This document shows positions 25,975 to 37,385 of a stretch of DNA of 64,000 nucleotides, piece by piece. A program made the position numbers and the translations under genes. The notes beneath the pieces are model-generated. The model did no database searches. It had not been told where the DNA came from and worked only from the letters and a program-made list of their open reading frames with translations. This stretch comes from Branchiostoma floridae (taxonomy: Eukaryota; Chordata; Leptocardii; Amphioxiformes; Branchiostomatidae), in NCBI RefSeq assembly GCF_000003815.2, contig NC_049980.1:2730401-2794400 (forward strand), read 5' to 3'. Positions within the stretch are counted from its first letter, which is position 1. Every line of letters begins with the position of its first letter.

Positions 25975-27466
25975 AGAAAAACAAACGGACTTACAGACAA
26001 AGATATCATTTACCTCTCCTGCGGCTACTCCTGATCACTGACATCCCGTGCAAATACTCTAGTCTTCACACAACCTTACATTTCGTTGCCATCACCGAAA
26101 AATTAGGTATTTCCCACCGTGACCTTGGATCGCAATCGAAGCGCAGTTTGCAGTCAAAATAACAATTTGCCTTGGAGAAGTAAGATCTTCATCATTCCGA
26201 GTGGTTCTCGTCCGTTTCTGATGGGCCGATATGATCTCGTCCCCTGTGTGATGGGCCGTTATCATCTCGTACCCGGTAGGACGGGCGGCTGCAGCATCGA
26301 TCTCAGTTTCCCCATAGGGTGACATGATCGAAAGTAATTTGCCGATGTAAGAGATATGTCTGCCCTGAAGGACTCCCCTGATAACACAGCAAACGACATA
26401 TCAATCCTGGGTGATCTTCTCGGGAAGGCAGTCCCAAGTACAGTCTACATTTGGGAATGTCGTCACCATCTATGCCAACTTGTTTGCTTGGTCTGAAGTT
26501 TTAGGATTCCACTTTCATGGGTTTTGGGGGCCGGGGGAGGTGGGGGCAGGTTTACATGTACATATAGAGCAAACTCCATAAGCCAATTTCATTTATCTCC
26601 CAGTGGAATTTGTTCTAATATATAAATGCCCCAGCTGCCCCGCTGTCTTGACATTTGCCGCGCGCTAANNNNNNNNNNNNNNNNNNNNNNNNNNNNNNNN
26701 NNNNNNNNNNNNNNNNNNNNNNNNNNNNNNNNNNNNNNNNNNNNNNNNNNNNNNNNNNNNNNNNNNNNCCGTCAGCCTAAAGATCTGAACTGAGCTACAG
26801 ACCTGCTCCTATTATGTGACGTCATCGATGATTTCGCGGGGCCCCGCCAAATTAACGGTGATATCGTGGCCAGCTGGATATCTGAAGTGTGCAAGTCTCG
26901 GGTCTTACTACCAGCAGATCTCTTATATTCAACGCTTTTTAACGTGATGGTCTTCGGGTACGCGGTGGAATAGTGAGATGACGTTATACGGTGTAGATAG
27001 AATAACCTAAACATGCGAGCAGCAAATTGTACAGATGTGCGGTCCTGGCAACTTACATTGACAATGAAACCAAGAATGTCCAGATACCGTTGACTTTTCC
27101 ACATTCAAGAATAAATGTTGTGTATATACTATTGTTGGATTAGATACGACACACACTTGAGAAAGTAGCAAAGGACAGTTACTGGTAATACTGATATGAC
27201 TTGTGATCGACTGTTCCGCAGCCGACTGATGATAACGACTGATGGAGATATGACTGTCCGACAGGAGTATGTCCCCGGAGACCGCTAGGACAAACACAAT
27301 GTGCGATGGCACTTGCTGAAATAAAGCCATATATCGATTTGGCGGGGTGATATAAGCAAGAGATAGTCACGCAAAAAGCCCCATGCTTCATTGAGCATTA
27401 TCAGCAGCAGCGTGATCACACATTGTCTCTTGCACCAAAGCTAAGTGCAACCGATTGAACGCAGAA
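25973..27466. other. No recognised gene; 100-N gap at 26669-26768
   Basis: Short open frames only. A single TGACGTCAT word lies near 26817. The gap is a 100-N placeholder of unknown true size. Confidence 0.4.
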
Positions 27467-27635
27467 AAGTCAAGTTTATTGCACAACGATTGCATGATGT
27501 ATAATGTATGGAAAATAAATTATTGCTAACAACTACAAACTAACTACATAAGTATACTAATCTAACATCTTTACGAAATATGGTGACACAGTGCATTTCA
27601 CATTGTTATGGCACGACTTCCCTTTTACATAGCAC

Positions 27636-27706
<71 letters not shown>

Positions 27707-27850
27707 TGGCCTTCGTCGAAAGATATGGAGTCGAATATTTCTTTACTTCTTTTAGGTGATGTTGATCTGTTGTTACATTTGGTCAATAACCTGTTCCTTT
27801 CTTCATTATAATAAGGACATATCACCAGGAAATGATATTCATCTTCAAAA
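27467..27850 (-). pseudogene. LINE 3' end fragment with (AT)n insertion
   Basis: On minus, from about 27850, it encodes DEYHFLVICPYYNEERNRLL, the His/Cys tail also seen at 23320 and 58030. An (AT)n run at 27640-27702 interrupts it. The 3' UTR then runs to 27467 and ends in a 'gcaataaacttgactt' type signal. RT missing. Confidence 0.65.
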
Positions 27851-28460
27851 ATAGGCTAAAATTAGTTTTCCAGAGCGAAGGTTGTTTTAATTTTCGAATA
27901 CGTTCCCAGTTTACTAAGTTTCTTAATATCATATCTTTTATCTCCAGTTCGAAAGAAATGTGTCCTTTAGGCGTTCCTTGAATATGTTTCCAAAACATTT
28001 GGCATCGACATTAGGGTTTAGCTAAATGTTTACGGCCACAGTACAGTGTATCTGAACTCGGCACAAATAGTTTGGAATATCAACTTTGGTTGATCACATT
28101 TCTGATGTTTCTGCATTAATTTCAATGTACGATGTTCATGATGTTGTAAACGTTTCATTAGACCTTATTTGGTTTGTCAAAACCTGCTACTTCCATTCTT
28201 AATAACCCACTCATCATAGAAAAAGTGGGGTACTTCGTCTTCCACTGCTTCCAGAAAAGAAGTCAAACCCCAAATGCGTAGATTGTAGCTCTCAGCAGTC
28301 AATATCATTGATATAATAGTCACTTGTTTACACTTGTCACCATTGTTATCTATACCAAATTGTTTTATTTTATGTATGTTTTAATATCCTATTTACCTGC
28401 ATGTATGCAGGTATGGTTTTGATGCTGGTGGGAACTTTTCGGTAGCCGGGGATGTAGGGC

Positions 28461-29065
28461 GCTGTATCTCGTGAACGGATGGTGCGAGCACGACGATTTT
28501 TGGTACGTGGGTTGGGGGTGGTAGCCTGACACTCAGGTGTGATTTTGGGCCTCCTGGCGCTTGACCTTGACATTGAAGGTGGCATTTTTTGTGTTTTTGG
28601 GGCACTTTTGGCGCTGTGTGTCCGGAACGATACGCGCGATTGCGACGATTTTTGGTGCATGGGTGGGGGTTGTTGCCTGTTGCCTAGGATTGACTTTGGG
28701 CCTTGTCGCGTTTGAACTTGACCCGGCAGGTCGAATTTTGTGTCCGGGAGGGGTGTTTCCGGAGTTATATCTTCTGAACGGCTGATGCTGGCGCGATGAT
28801 ATTTGGCACATGTGTCGGCGGTGGCTGAATAATGCTCAATTTTGATTTTGGCGCCCTTGGTGCTTGAACTTGACATTTTAGGTTACCTTTTGTGCGGGCA
28901 CGGGGCGTGCGCTGTATCTCCGGAACGCAAGGTGCCATTGTGTTGCTATTTGGTACCTGAGTTGTTGGTGGTGTCCTGGTGGTCAGGTTTGATTTTGGGC
29001 CTCCTAGTGCTTGAACTTGATACTGTATAGGTTGACCCTGTTTTAGTGTGGTTGGGGCATCCTCC
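28461..29065 (+). repeat. Decayed ~150-bp tandem repeat, four units
   Basis: Units begin near 28461, 28613, 28763 and 28911. Each has 'gctgtatctc.gaacg', then 'atttttggtac.tggg', 'ttttgggcc' and 'cttgaacttgac'. Identity is partial and spacing is 148-152 bp. Open frames on both strands across it vary with the repeat and look incidental. It is preceded by the perfect hairpin ACCTGCATGTATGCAGGT. Confidence 0.75.
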
Positions 29066-30487
29066 CAATATCTGCTTGGTTTTAAAAACAGATTATGGTT
29101 GGGTGTAGAACCATCATCTGGCCTGGGCCACCTTCAATGTATCAGGTTACTTAGTGGCACTGACAGTTTGCCAGATGACGGGAGTGTACAAGATTATATA
29201 TCTGTTGGTCAGGTATAATTGAAGTTTGCTTATTACTCTTTGTGGTGTTTCTAGAGCTGTATAGTACTGAGTTTTAAGTTCCGGTACAAGTTCCTTTACC
29301 CTGTTGGCAATCATGGTTGAACTTGAACTTAAACAGAAGAAGATGCAATTTTCTAATGTGGAGGAGAACTGTATAGAGTGTGGGCATAAGAGAAAGGTAT
29401 GTGTATGATTTGTCCTGTGTTTCTTTTTGTTTCTTTGGTAATGCCATTTCCATACTGTATACAGGTAATTTGTTGTTTTGGGCTAGTCATATTCGCTTGG
29501 TTTTTGGGCCTGCTTAATCTATGGTACAGGCAGGGTTAAGTGGTGGAGGCTTAGCTTTGTTCTGTTTTAAATTCAGTATCGTTTGTTGCATTTTGTCGCG
29601 GCAAATATATGATGAAATTCCCCTTCTAAGCAACTGCTCATTGGTTTGCGGGGATGTTTGCTGGGTGTTTGCTTTGACTACAACAGCTTCTGAACTTTTC
29701 AAAGCTTCCATTGCCAGCAGCTTGCCATCTATAAATGGGATTGACAAGGACATTTTTCATAGTAAATTATGCTGTTAAATTTGGCTTAGATACTACAGGA
29801 GATTTAGGTTTGGGTTGGATGGATTGAATGAAAATATCGTACCACCCTGGGGACTAACTGTTGCTGCTGCATGGGGGCTACCACTATTCATGTTGTCTAA
29901 TGTCTATGGAACTACAGATAAAAGTATCATTGGTCAAATTATGCGAGTAAAACATTCCGATGTCAAGTGAATAACACCCCAGAAATAAGTCTTTAATGAA
30001 TATCATTGGAAGAACACAAACCAAGGAGACTTAGCAGCTGCATTAGGTCAGTACATTGAAATAGGAAGATATTAGTATATCATGTGACAGAGTAACTACA
30101 TGTGCATGGGCCATCTGAGACAAAAAAAGGTAGCGTCTCAACAACTTCAAAGTACTGTGGTTGGTTACATACTTAAGAAATCCAAAATAAGTAATGTTCA
30201 TCCCTGTCCAAACTTACAAATTCAGAAAATGGAATTTCAGAGTCAGACTTTTGCATGGTGCACAACCAACACAGTAAAAAGCTCATTTTTCCAACCACGT
30301 ACCACAGACAAAAAGGCAAAAATACACAATAGGTCTACAGAAACCCAATACATTTCATGCAGGCCTGAGGTCTACGAACTCTTGTTTCTGTATGTTTCAT
30401 GTTGCAATTAGCCCTCGGGCAAGAACTTGCAAATAAACTTCTAATTCTGTCATCAAGCTAAATGCCAGCACTGTGTGGGTTCGCTAA
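29066..30487. other. No recognised gene
   Basis: No domain-bearing frame. Short frames near 29521-29778 and 30100-30411 have no recognisable motif. 30360-30380 carries a 'cctgaggtctacgaactc' word resembling repeat ends elsewhere. Confidence 0.4.
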
Positions 30488-31303
30488 TACCCCCCTCACA
30501 TTATATACGATCTTCGGACGTTCTTCGCGATCGCAGGAAGGTCGGCTGATTTTAAGATCTTAAGATGGTCTTGCGTATTTTTCGCCTCAAAACTGTCCCC
30601 CTCACATATACGCGAGGCTCGTGAGATCGACGGTGAATAAATCTATGATAATAAACCTCCCATGACCTCTTGCACGCGGACAAGGTAACACAAAACGTTC
30701 CTCAAAAAAGGCAAGAGATCAATAAATGTTCCATATTTTGTTGTCGTAATCTTTTTAACCAATGAATGGAATGCGCGGGCATAATAGAAACGACGCAAGA
30801 ATAGAAAGTGTGTCACAAAGCCAGCCTACATACTGCCACAGCGGCCACAATGTTAGAATTACCCTCACATTCCCAGAAATTCAATATTTGTAAACAAACG
30901 TAAGTCGGGCGAACGTCGCCCGAACATTGCCCAACTGACGGGCGTTCGCCATCCGATTTGCGCTCGATGATTAATAACTATGTCTTTGCTCGCCTATCGG
31001 TCTTCAATCGTTGGATTGACGCAAGACTATTGGCCGATACCCTTGCAAGGTACGCACGATTTGTACGCACAATCTGCGACTCGGTAACGAGCTGTGCGAT
31101 TTTGGAGATTTCCTTCGACTAGTCGCATATGTTAAGAACATGTTTCGCTGCACCGCGACCGTCGTAAGACTCCTGAAAACTGCCGGCGATCCGTAAAAAT
31201 CGCAAGATGATCGTGAGAACACCGGACGTCTTACTCACGAAAATGTCATTCAGAGTTCGTAAACTAGTCTTCCGATCGAATCGCGCCTATTGTGAGGGGG
31301 GTA
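30488..31303. mobile_element. 816-bp TA-flanked DNA element, copy 2
   Basis: TACCCCCCTCACATTATATA at the left and TTGTGAGGGGGGTA at the right. Same length as copy 1 (6740-7555) and collinear throughout in the same orientation. TA is present at each border. No open frame long enough for a transposase. Confidence 0.85.
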
Positions 31304-31535
31304 TTACGACACATGTTGACGTTCCCTTTTGACTGTGTGTCAAGACACGGGAACCTGCATTCAACGCCTACCACCATTTTGCTTACCGTCATGATAAAAT
31401 ATTTGTCAGAATCTATGGAAAATTCAGTATTAATTGTCGGTGACCGTGCCAGTAACTATGTGATTGGCCCTCGCTAGAAAATTGGTATAGTATAGTATAG
31501 TATACAGGGGGAGGGGGTCCTCGTCCGCTTCCTCG

Positions 31536-32320
31536 CTGCTCATTGATAACAGATTAATGGGATAGCTCATTGTTGTTGGCATCCGTCTGTCTCGGAAGAC
31601 AATGGTAGGCGGACGGGTTTAAGGCGACCCGTCTGCCTGGCCTGCACTTGGGTTTTTAAGGTGAAGGAGGGGTGTGCACGTCCTTCTCCACCCTCTCGTC
31701 CACTGGCGCACTAGTCCTACAAGGGCAACTGTATGCAACGTGTAAGACGGCCCCACCAGATGCAGGTTTGTTGTTTGGAGTTTCCGTCTCCTAGGAGGAC
31801 TTCCGACCAAGGATGCAAGGGGTTCCTCCTACCCCTGACTCATGTGTCATGGCGGGTGCGTCATGCCCGAACATGCCCCTATGGCCTGTCACCACCACAA
31901 AGGCCTGTCACTGCCACTAGCCGCAGCTATGTATTCATTTACACCTGAGTTAGGCGAGGAAAGTCGTGTAAAGTGCCTTTCCCAAGGGCACAAGATCGGT
32001 GACACGGCAAGCGGATTTGAACCCCGGACCTCTCGGGCCTGAGACCAACGCGCTCCCGATCGTGCCACGCGGTCCCACGATAGCTCAGTGATAACACATT
32101 AATGGGATAGCTCATTGATAACAGATTAATGGGATAGCTCATTGATAACAGATTAATGGGATGGCTCATTGATAACAGATTAATGGGATAGCTCATTGAT
32201 AACAGATTAATGGGATAGCTCATTGATAACAGATTAATGGGATAGCTCATTGATAAAAGATTAATGGGATAGCTCATTGATAACAGATTAATGGGATAGC
32301 TCATTGATAACAGATTAATT
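31536..32320. repeat. 27-bp tandem array split by a SINE
   Basis: The unit is 'gatagctcattgataacag' + 'attaatgg'. About nine units lie at 32079-32320 and just over one at 31536-31572, with the SINE between. A further partial block lies at 32641-32676. The translation SYPINLLSM repeated is a by-product. Units are nearly identical, so amplification is recent. Confidence 0.9.
31573..32078 (-). mobile_element. tRNA-derived SINE in the tandem array
   Basis: On minus, the right side begins GGGACCGCGTGGCACGATCG and continues to GGGGTTCAAATCC, a B box typical of RNA polymerase III promoters. Downstream is 'cttgtgcccttgggaaagg', a module shared with 49655 and 61830. Flanks 'gatagctcattg' and 'gatagctcagtg' could be a 12-bp target duplication but are also the array unit. 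Confidence 0.75.
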
Positions 32321-32676
32321 CTTATTCTAACCCAAAATTTTATTACAACATCTAAACGTTTTATATCCTGATTTGTACTTTTTAGTTCTCTGTAAATCTG
32401 ATCTTTTGTTACTGGGGTAGGGGATCCGGCATGCGCTCATACCAACTTTATTGTTACACATCATTTAATTTCTACTTGTTGTTAGTATTATTTACATCTT
32501 CCTTAATTTTGTATTTCGCTTAGTTCAGTTATTTCTATATCTTTGTATATATGTATAGTGGTGGCGTGAATATAAGTTCCCAACTTGAGTGCGCAATCAC
32601 TATGTCTGTCTTTTATGCATTTGTGTCTGAAAAAAACAACTAAAGATTAATGGGATAACAGATTAATGGGATAGCT

Positions 32677-33489
32677 TTTATTTGAATAAAGTCAAATAAA
32701 GTCAAAGTCAAATGGGATAGTGACCAGGGACCTGGGCTGGAGACAGACTTGGGACCGGCCGGGCGGCAGACGTCTTGCCGATAATGACTTCTCATATATC
32801 TACCTAATCTACTACGTACATTTCGCATAATAGAACGGAGGCTATTCTGTCGTACATCAAACTCTGAACATATGCATGACCTCTAATCTGGTCTTCACGT
32901 CTTAACCGTTATGGTAACCTGACGTGTCACCATTGTCAGTTCACCGTGGGACGGACCTTGTTGCCAAAGATAGGTACTCATTTGAACCTGAGTAAAGCAC
33001 AATTTCCGGTAATTATCCATTCACCCGCTGCACCATCAGTTCTATCGGTGTCGGCGCGTGGCTGTACATTCGCCATGGTCAATTTCTCCGTGACCTTGAT
33101 CATAATTTCATCGATTGGGCACCGCAAAGTTCATCGTTGACGCTTGCCCTTGCTGCACACTGCATGAACACTGCTACCGTACATCTAACTTTAAAACACA
33201 TTGAAAGGCGCGTCTATGGTAGCTTACAGAAAACAACGATGGGTTACGATGTTTCTCTTTGCGAACATCAAAAAAGCGGGAAACCGAAGATTGGTCTACA
33301 ACTGACAAATAGCGAACTTCTACTATGCATATACGAATATAACCTGTCCCGTTTACTTATCTATCTATTGCTTTGACTGAAACGTAAATACTATCTAGAG
33401 CAGACAAGGTTGTCCTTCCTGTAAAGTTGTACATCATCTAAAAGGGCATTTATATCCCTATCCCCCAAAAATTGATAAGAATAAATGGA
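32677..33489. other. No recognised gene
   Basis: Begins with 'aataaagtcaaataaagtca', resembling a LINE or SINE tail. Otherwise nothing is recognised. Confidence 0.4.
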
Positions 33490-34060
33490 ATAAAAAACTA
33501 GACTTCCACTACCCCATTCCTTCGCCAAATGATTTTAGCCTTTACTACGATAGAGTTTGCGCGTATCTAATTTACTATGCAAATTAGATCCTAATTTACA
33601 TAAATCATATTAGTTGATAACCTCCACGCCCAAATAAAAGAAGTAGACAAACACATCTTAGAAAAGGCCATACTATCATTTTCTGATGAGTTATGCAAAT
33701 GAGGTCCTCATTTGCATTATTTGTACTCAACGATGTTTACTTTGACGTAACTTTCAAATTTGAAATTCCCGACGTTTATCACTATGGAAATGTAGTTATC
33801 ATAGATTATACAAATAAGGTCTTTTGCATAAGTATTTTATCTATCAATGTTCTTCTCTTTCTCGGTTAGATATGTCACATGTTCGCGAGTTCATAGAACT
33901 TCCTCATTGGTTATGCAAATTATATTTTAACTACCATCTAACAGCCCTACGCATGGTTCTCGTCACCTTAAAAATGTTAGAGCTCTATGGAGGAGCTCTC
34001 ATAAAGGACAAACAAACGCTGCCGAAAATAAACCCTTCTTGGCGAAGGCAATAAGATGGC
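33490..34060. repeat. Octamer-rich dispersed repeat (copy 2)
   Basis: The head 'aaaaaactagacttccac' + 'cttcgccaaatgatttt' matches copy 1 at 205. The end 'cccttcttggcgaaggc' matches about 1046. Four perfect octamers occur: ATGCAAAT at 33577, 33693 and 33913, and ATTTGCAT at 33710. Non-coding. Confidence 0.5.
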
Positions 34061-35247
34061 ATTGTTAGAATCTTTACTACCCTGGTAGCCAGACTCTTGA
34101 TATGCGACCACGTGCACAAGGTGACTGACATCGACGCGGATAGAATTATAGTAGAGCACATTTCTGAAGCAGGACAAATTAGTATGTTAAAGTCGAGAAT
34201 ATAACCTTCAAAGTTACTGAAAACAAACAAAAAAGTTATGTTTACACCCTCTTTGAAATGGGGTCATTCGGGGCAAAGCGGACTGCAGCCGACTCACCGA
34301 GGTAGTCAAGGTCAGGCGCATTGATACACCGAATGGGAAAACATCATGATCTTATACATACGATCTGAAAGTCGACTCATTGTTCTACCATATAGTCAAG
34401 TTCATGCCCAGCTGTCTTTCACGTTACAGTGTTTACAGAGGCTACCAGATTTCGGCCGCGCTACCTTTTTACCCCTACGTTTTTACCAATACTGTCCTGA
34501 ACTCACGCGAGTGGAGATCTCGCGAGAGTTTATTCTATTTTGATATTAGTGGGAATATAAGGGAATATAATATTTATCTATTCAAAATGCGACGGTACAT
34601 TACACAGACCTATAGGCAGCACAGCTGATTGCATAGGTCTACAAATAACATAACTTTACAACGGTACAAGACAAATTTACATAAGATGGTATTTACATAA
34701 TGGTATTCGAGAATTGCGAAATCAAATACTACGGAAGCTTGAAGGTGAATAACATTCTACGGAAGGTCAGAGTTCGAAATTTAGGTAATGAGAAGCAAAT
34801 TTCAGTATAGCTAAGTAAATCTACAAAACAGCATATGATAATTTCAGATCACCGCTACGTCTCTCGGTATATTGGTCCAGGTCCGAGTTATTTCGACGTG
34901 TTAGGTATTGCGGTGATTGGATATTGAAGCAGATGTTGCGTGATGCAGATATGGGATTATGTGAGAACAGCTTTCGCGGTAGAGGAATCCCTGAACAGAT
35001 ATTAGGCTTTCTAGCGCTAGAACATTGCATTGGTCTTTGCCAGATTTATAATAAACAAGTTATGTCAAGTACATACTTTGTTCTGGTACGCTATAAGTAA
35101 TATTAGGGCTTTGTTTTCTTTCCTGTTCGTCGTTATTTGTCTATCTGGGACTGTCCATATCATATGCATAATATAGAATGACGGATACCATAAATACGTC
35201 ACAGTATGTTACCTATGGTCACTAGTATTGTCTTTTTTCTGTTCCAG
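34061..35247. other. Probable Kv2 intron, 3' part
   Basis: No exon recognised. It ends in a pyrimidine-rich acceptor, 'tcttttttctgttccag', directly before the channel exon. Confidence 0.6.
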
Positions 35248-37385
35248 ATCCTAGCCATCATCTCCATCCTGTTCATCGTCCTGTCGACGATAGCCCTTTC
35301 CTTGAACACTCTTCCCAGCCTCCAGGAAAGAGACGAGTTCAATCATATGACGGACAACCCTAAGCTGGCACATGTCGAGGCAGTCTGTATTGCATGGTTC
35401 ACAATGGAATACCTTCTTCGCTTCATATCCTCCCCAAACAAGTGGAAATTCTTCAAGGGTCCCCTGAATATCATCGATTTGACTGCTATCTTGCCGTATT
35501 ACGTCACGATTTTTTTGACGGAGTCAAATCGCAGCGTCATGCAGTTCCAAAACGTCCGCAGAGTGGTGCAAATTTTTCGCATCATGCGGATCTTGAGAAT
35601 ATTGAAACTTGCGAGGCATTCTACCGGCCTGCAGTCCCTCGGTTATACGCTGAGACGGAGCTACAAAGAACTCGGACTACTGATTCTTTTTCTTGCCATT
35701 GGCATCATGATTTTTTCTAGTTTGGTCTTCTTCGCTGAGAAGGACGAAAATCCACAGTTCAAGAGTATCCCAGAGGCATTTTGGTGGGCCAGTATCACTA
35801 TGACGACGGTCGGATACGGTGATATTTACCCAACGACGCTACTCGGGAAAATCGTGGGCAGCCTGTGTTGTGTGTGCGGCGTGTTGGTGATCGCATTACC
35901 TATTCCATCATTGTGAACAATTTTTCCGAGTTCTATAAGGAGCAAAAGCGACAAGAAAAGGCCATCAAGCGCAGAGAAGCGTTAGAGAGGGCCAAGCGCA
36001 ACGGTAGCATCGTCTCCATGAACCTAAGGGACGCTTTCCAGAGAAGTATGGAGCTGCAGGACGTGGTGGTGGACACACAAACAAACAGTCCTGACAGCTC
36101 CATGCACGACGCAGTGTCACAAATCCACACTCCCAGCGGGACGGAGAAGAGACAGCTCTTTTGCCCCGACACCGTCGGGAAGGGGTACGACGCCCCCGGG
36201 GGGCGCATCGCATCCACCCAAAGGGCAAACCCATACGAGTTGACCTACACGCACCCCCCTCCGTATGGGGTGTGCACCAGTCCGGTTGAAGGGGAGGACA
36301 GGGAGCGAGAAAGCGACAACGAAAGTTTTGCCAGTTGTACGACAGAATTTAATGAAACAGATACTCTGTTGGCTGAAGCAAGGGCAAGAGAAGACCCTCT
36401 GAGGAACTCTTTAAGTACTGAGAGGGCGCATCCACCACTCGTGGTCTCGTACAGTGACGGTGGAAGGTCTTCTTATTCATTTGAGGAGTTGCAACTTAAG
36501 GATGGGTCTAGGAAAAGCCTCTTGAAACAAGGAGTGAGAGGAAAGCGGATTAAAGCCAAGGTACGGATTAGCGAGGACGAGGAGGTACTGCGGACACCGC
36601 TTCCCATGGTGCGGACTCACAGCGCGCCACCCGCGCCACAGATCATTCTAAGTCCCTCAAACTTACAAGTGCCCAAGAAGGCGTACCCTCCATCTCCGCT
36701 ACCTCCTGTTTTGGCCCCACAACATAGTCCCCTATACCTACCACAGGAGGACCAAACACAATCCACAGAGCCTCCTGGCGAAGACAGTAGGAACAGCACG
36801 GAGGCGGTATCCGACACTGACAGTTCCTCCTCTCCCAAACAGAAAACAAAGACAGCAAAGATGCGCCTGAAAGAAAAACTCGGCAAAATGGGGTTGAGGA
36901 GTCGCCATGGCAACGGGCTTCCTAAGAAGAAAGTCTCCGCCGTGGGAAGGCGCTCCTCAACGTCCAGTTGTGAGGAAACAGGCGCCCGGAACGGGAGCAC
37001 GACGTCAGAGAGTGTGGGAAACGTTAACGAAAACTTGCAAAGTACCGTACCCGACAGTCCCTTACAATCTTCTCCAAGCGAAATAGAAGATGAGCCGAAG
37101 AGAAATCCTAGCAGGGTAAAATTCTTTGCGCAACGAGCCGACCCAGAGGTAGAACTGAAGGGTTTGAGTAAACATGATGTCACAAGTGAAGTTCGGAACG
37201 AAATGTCGGAGTCAAAGGACGTCGCCTCCTCTGACGAACCTTTGCCTAATGGTAACCAAGATTCGTCGTCAAGCAGCGACAAAAATGGTAACGTTGCTAA
37301 CCACGTGACGCAAGCACAGCCCAAACTTGCGGTGCATGGGTCTGTCCATGACGATGGCATGGGGGACATGGAGACCATGTGCTAG
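35248..37385 (+). CDS. Kv2 (Shab/KCNB-type) voltage-gated K+ channel, 3' coding exon, one apparent 1-nt deletion
   Basis: Pore-forming subunit of a delayed-rectifier K+ channel in the plasma membrane. The exon opens after an intron acceptor at ILAIIS in S1. It then encodes S2 ([11 protein letters not shown]), S3, the S4 sensor ([19 protein letters not shown]), S5, the selectivity filter TVGYGD (about 35812) and S6. The junction in S1 and the post-S6 sequence [20 protein letters not shown] are diagnostic of Kv2 rather than Kv1, Kv3 or Kv4. At 35907/35908 the frame slips: the sequence reads CCATC where CCAATC would keep PIPIIVNNF. After the slip the frame is open for about 490 codons to TAG. 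The long disordered C-terminus includes [14 protein letters not shown] (36321-36362), like the phospho-FFAT clustering motif of vertebrate Kv2. The N-terminal T1 domain and the start codon are not in this window; they should lie on an exon further left. The slip could be an assembly error or a true mutation; conservation after it favours error. Confidence 0.95.

Noticed and set aside
28370-28876. 168-codon minus-strand frame
   Set aside because: Lies across the decayed 150-bp tandem repeat; no domain and no splice context.
32079-32320. CRISPR-like array
   Set aside because: 27-bp units are directly adjacent with no unique spacers; an ordinary tandem repeat in a eukaryotic genome.
1-35247. 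First exon of the Kv2 gene (T1 domain)
   Set aside because: I looked for T1 tetramerisation motifs in all open frames and found none; the exon must lie outside the window or in a gap.
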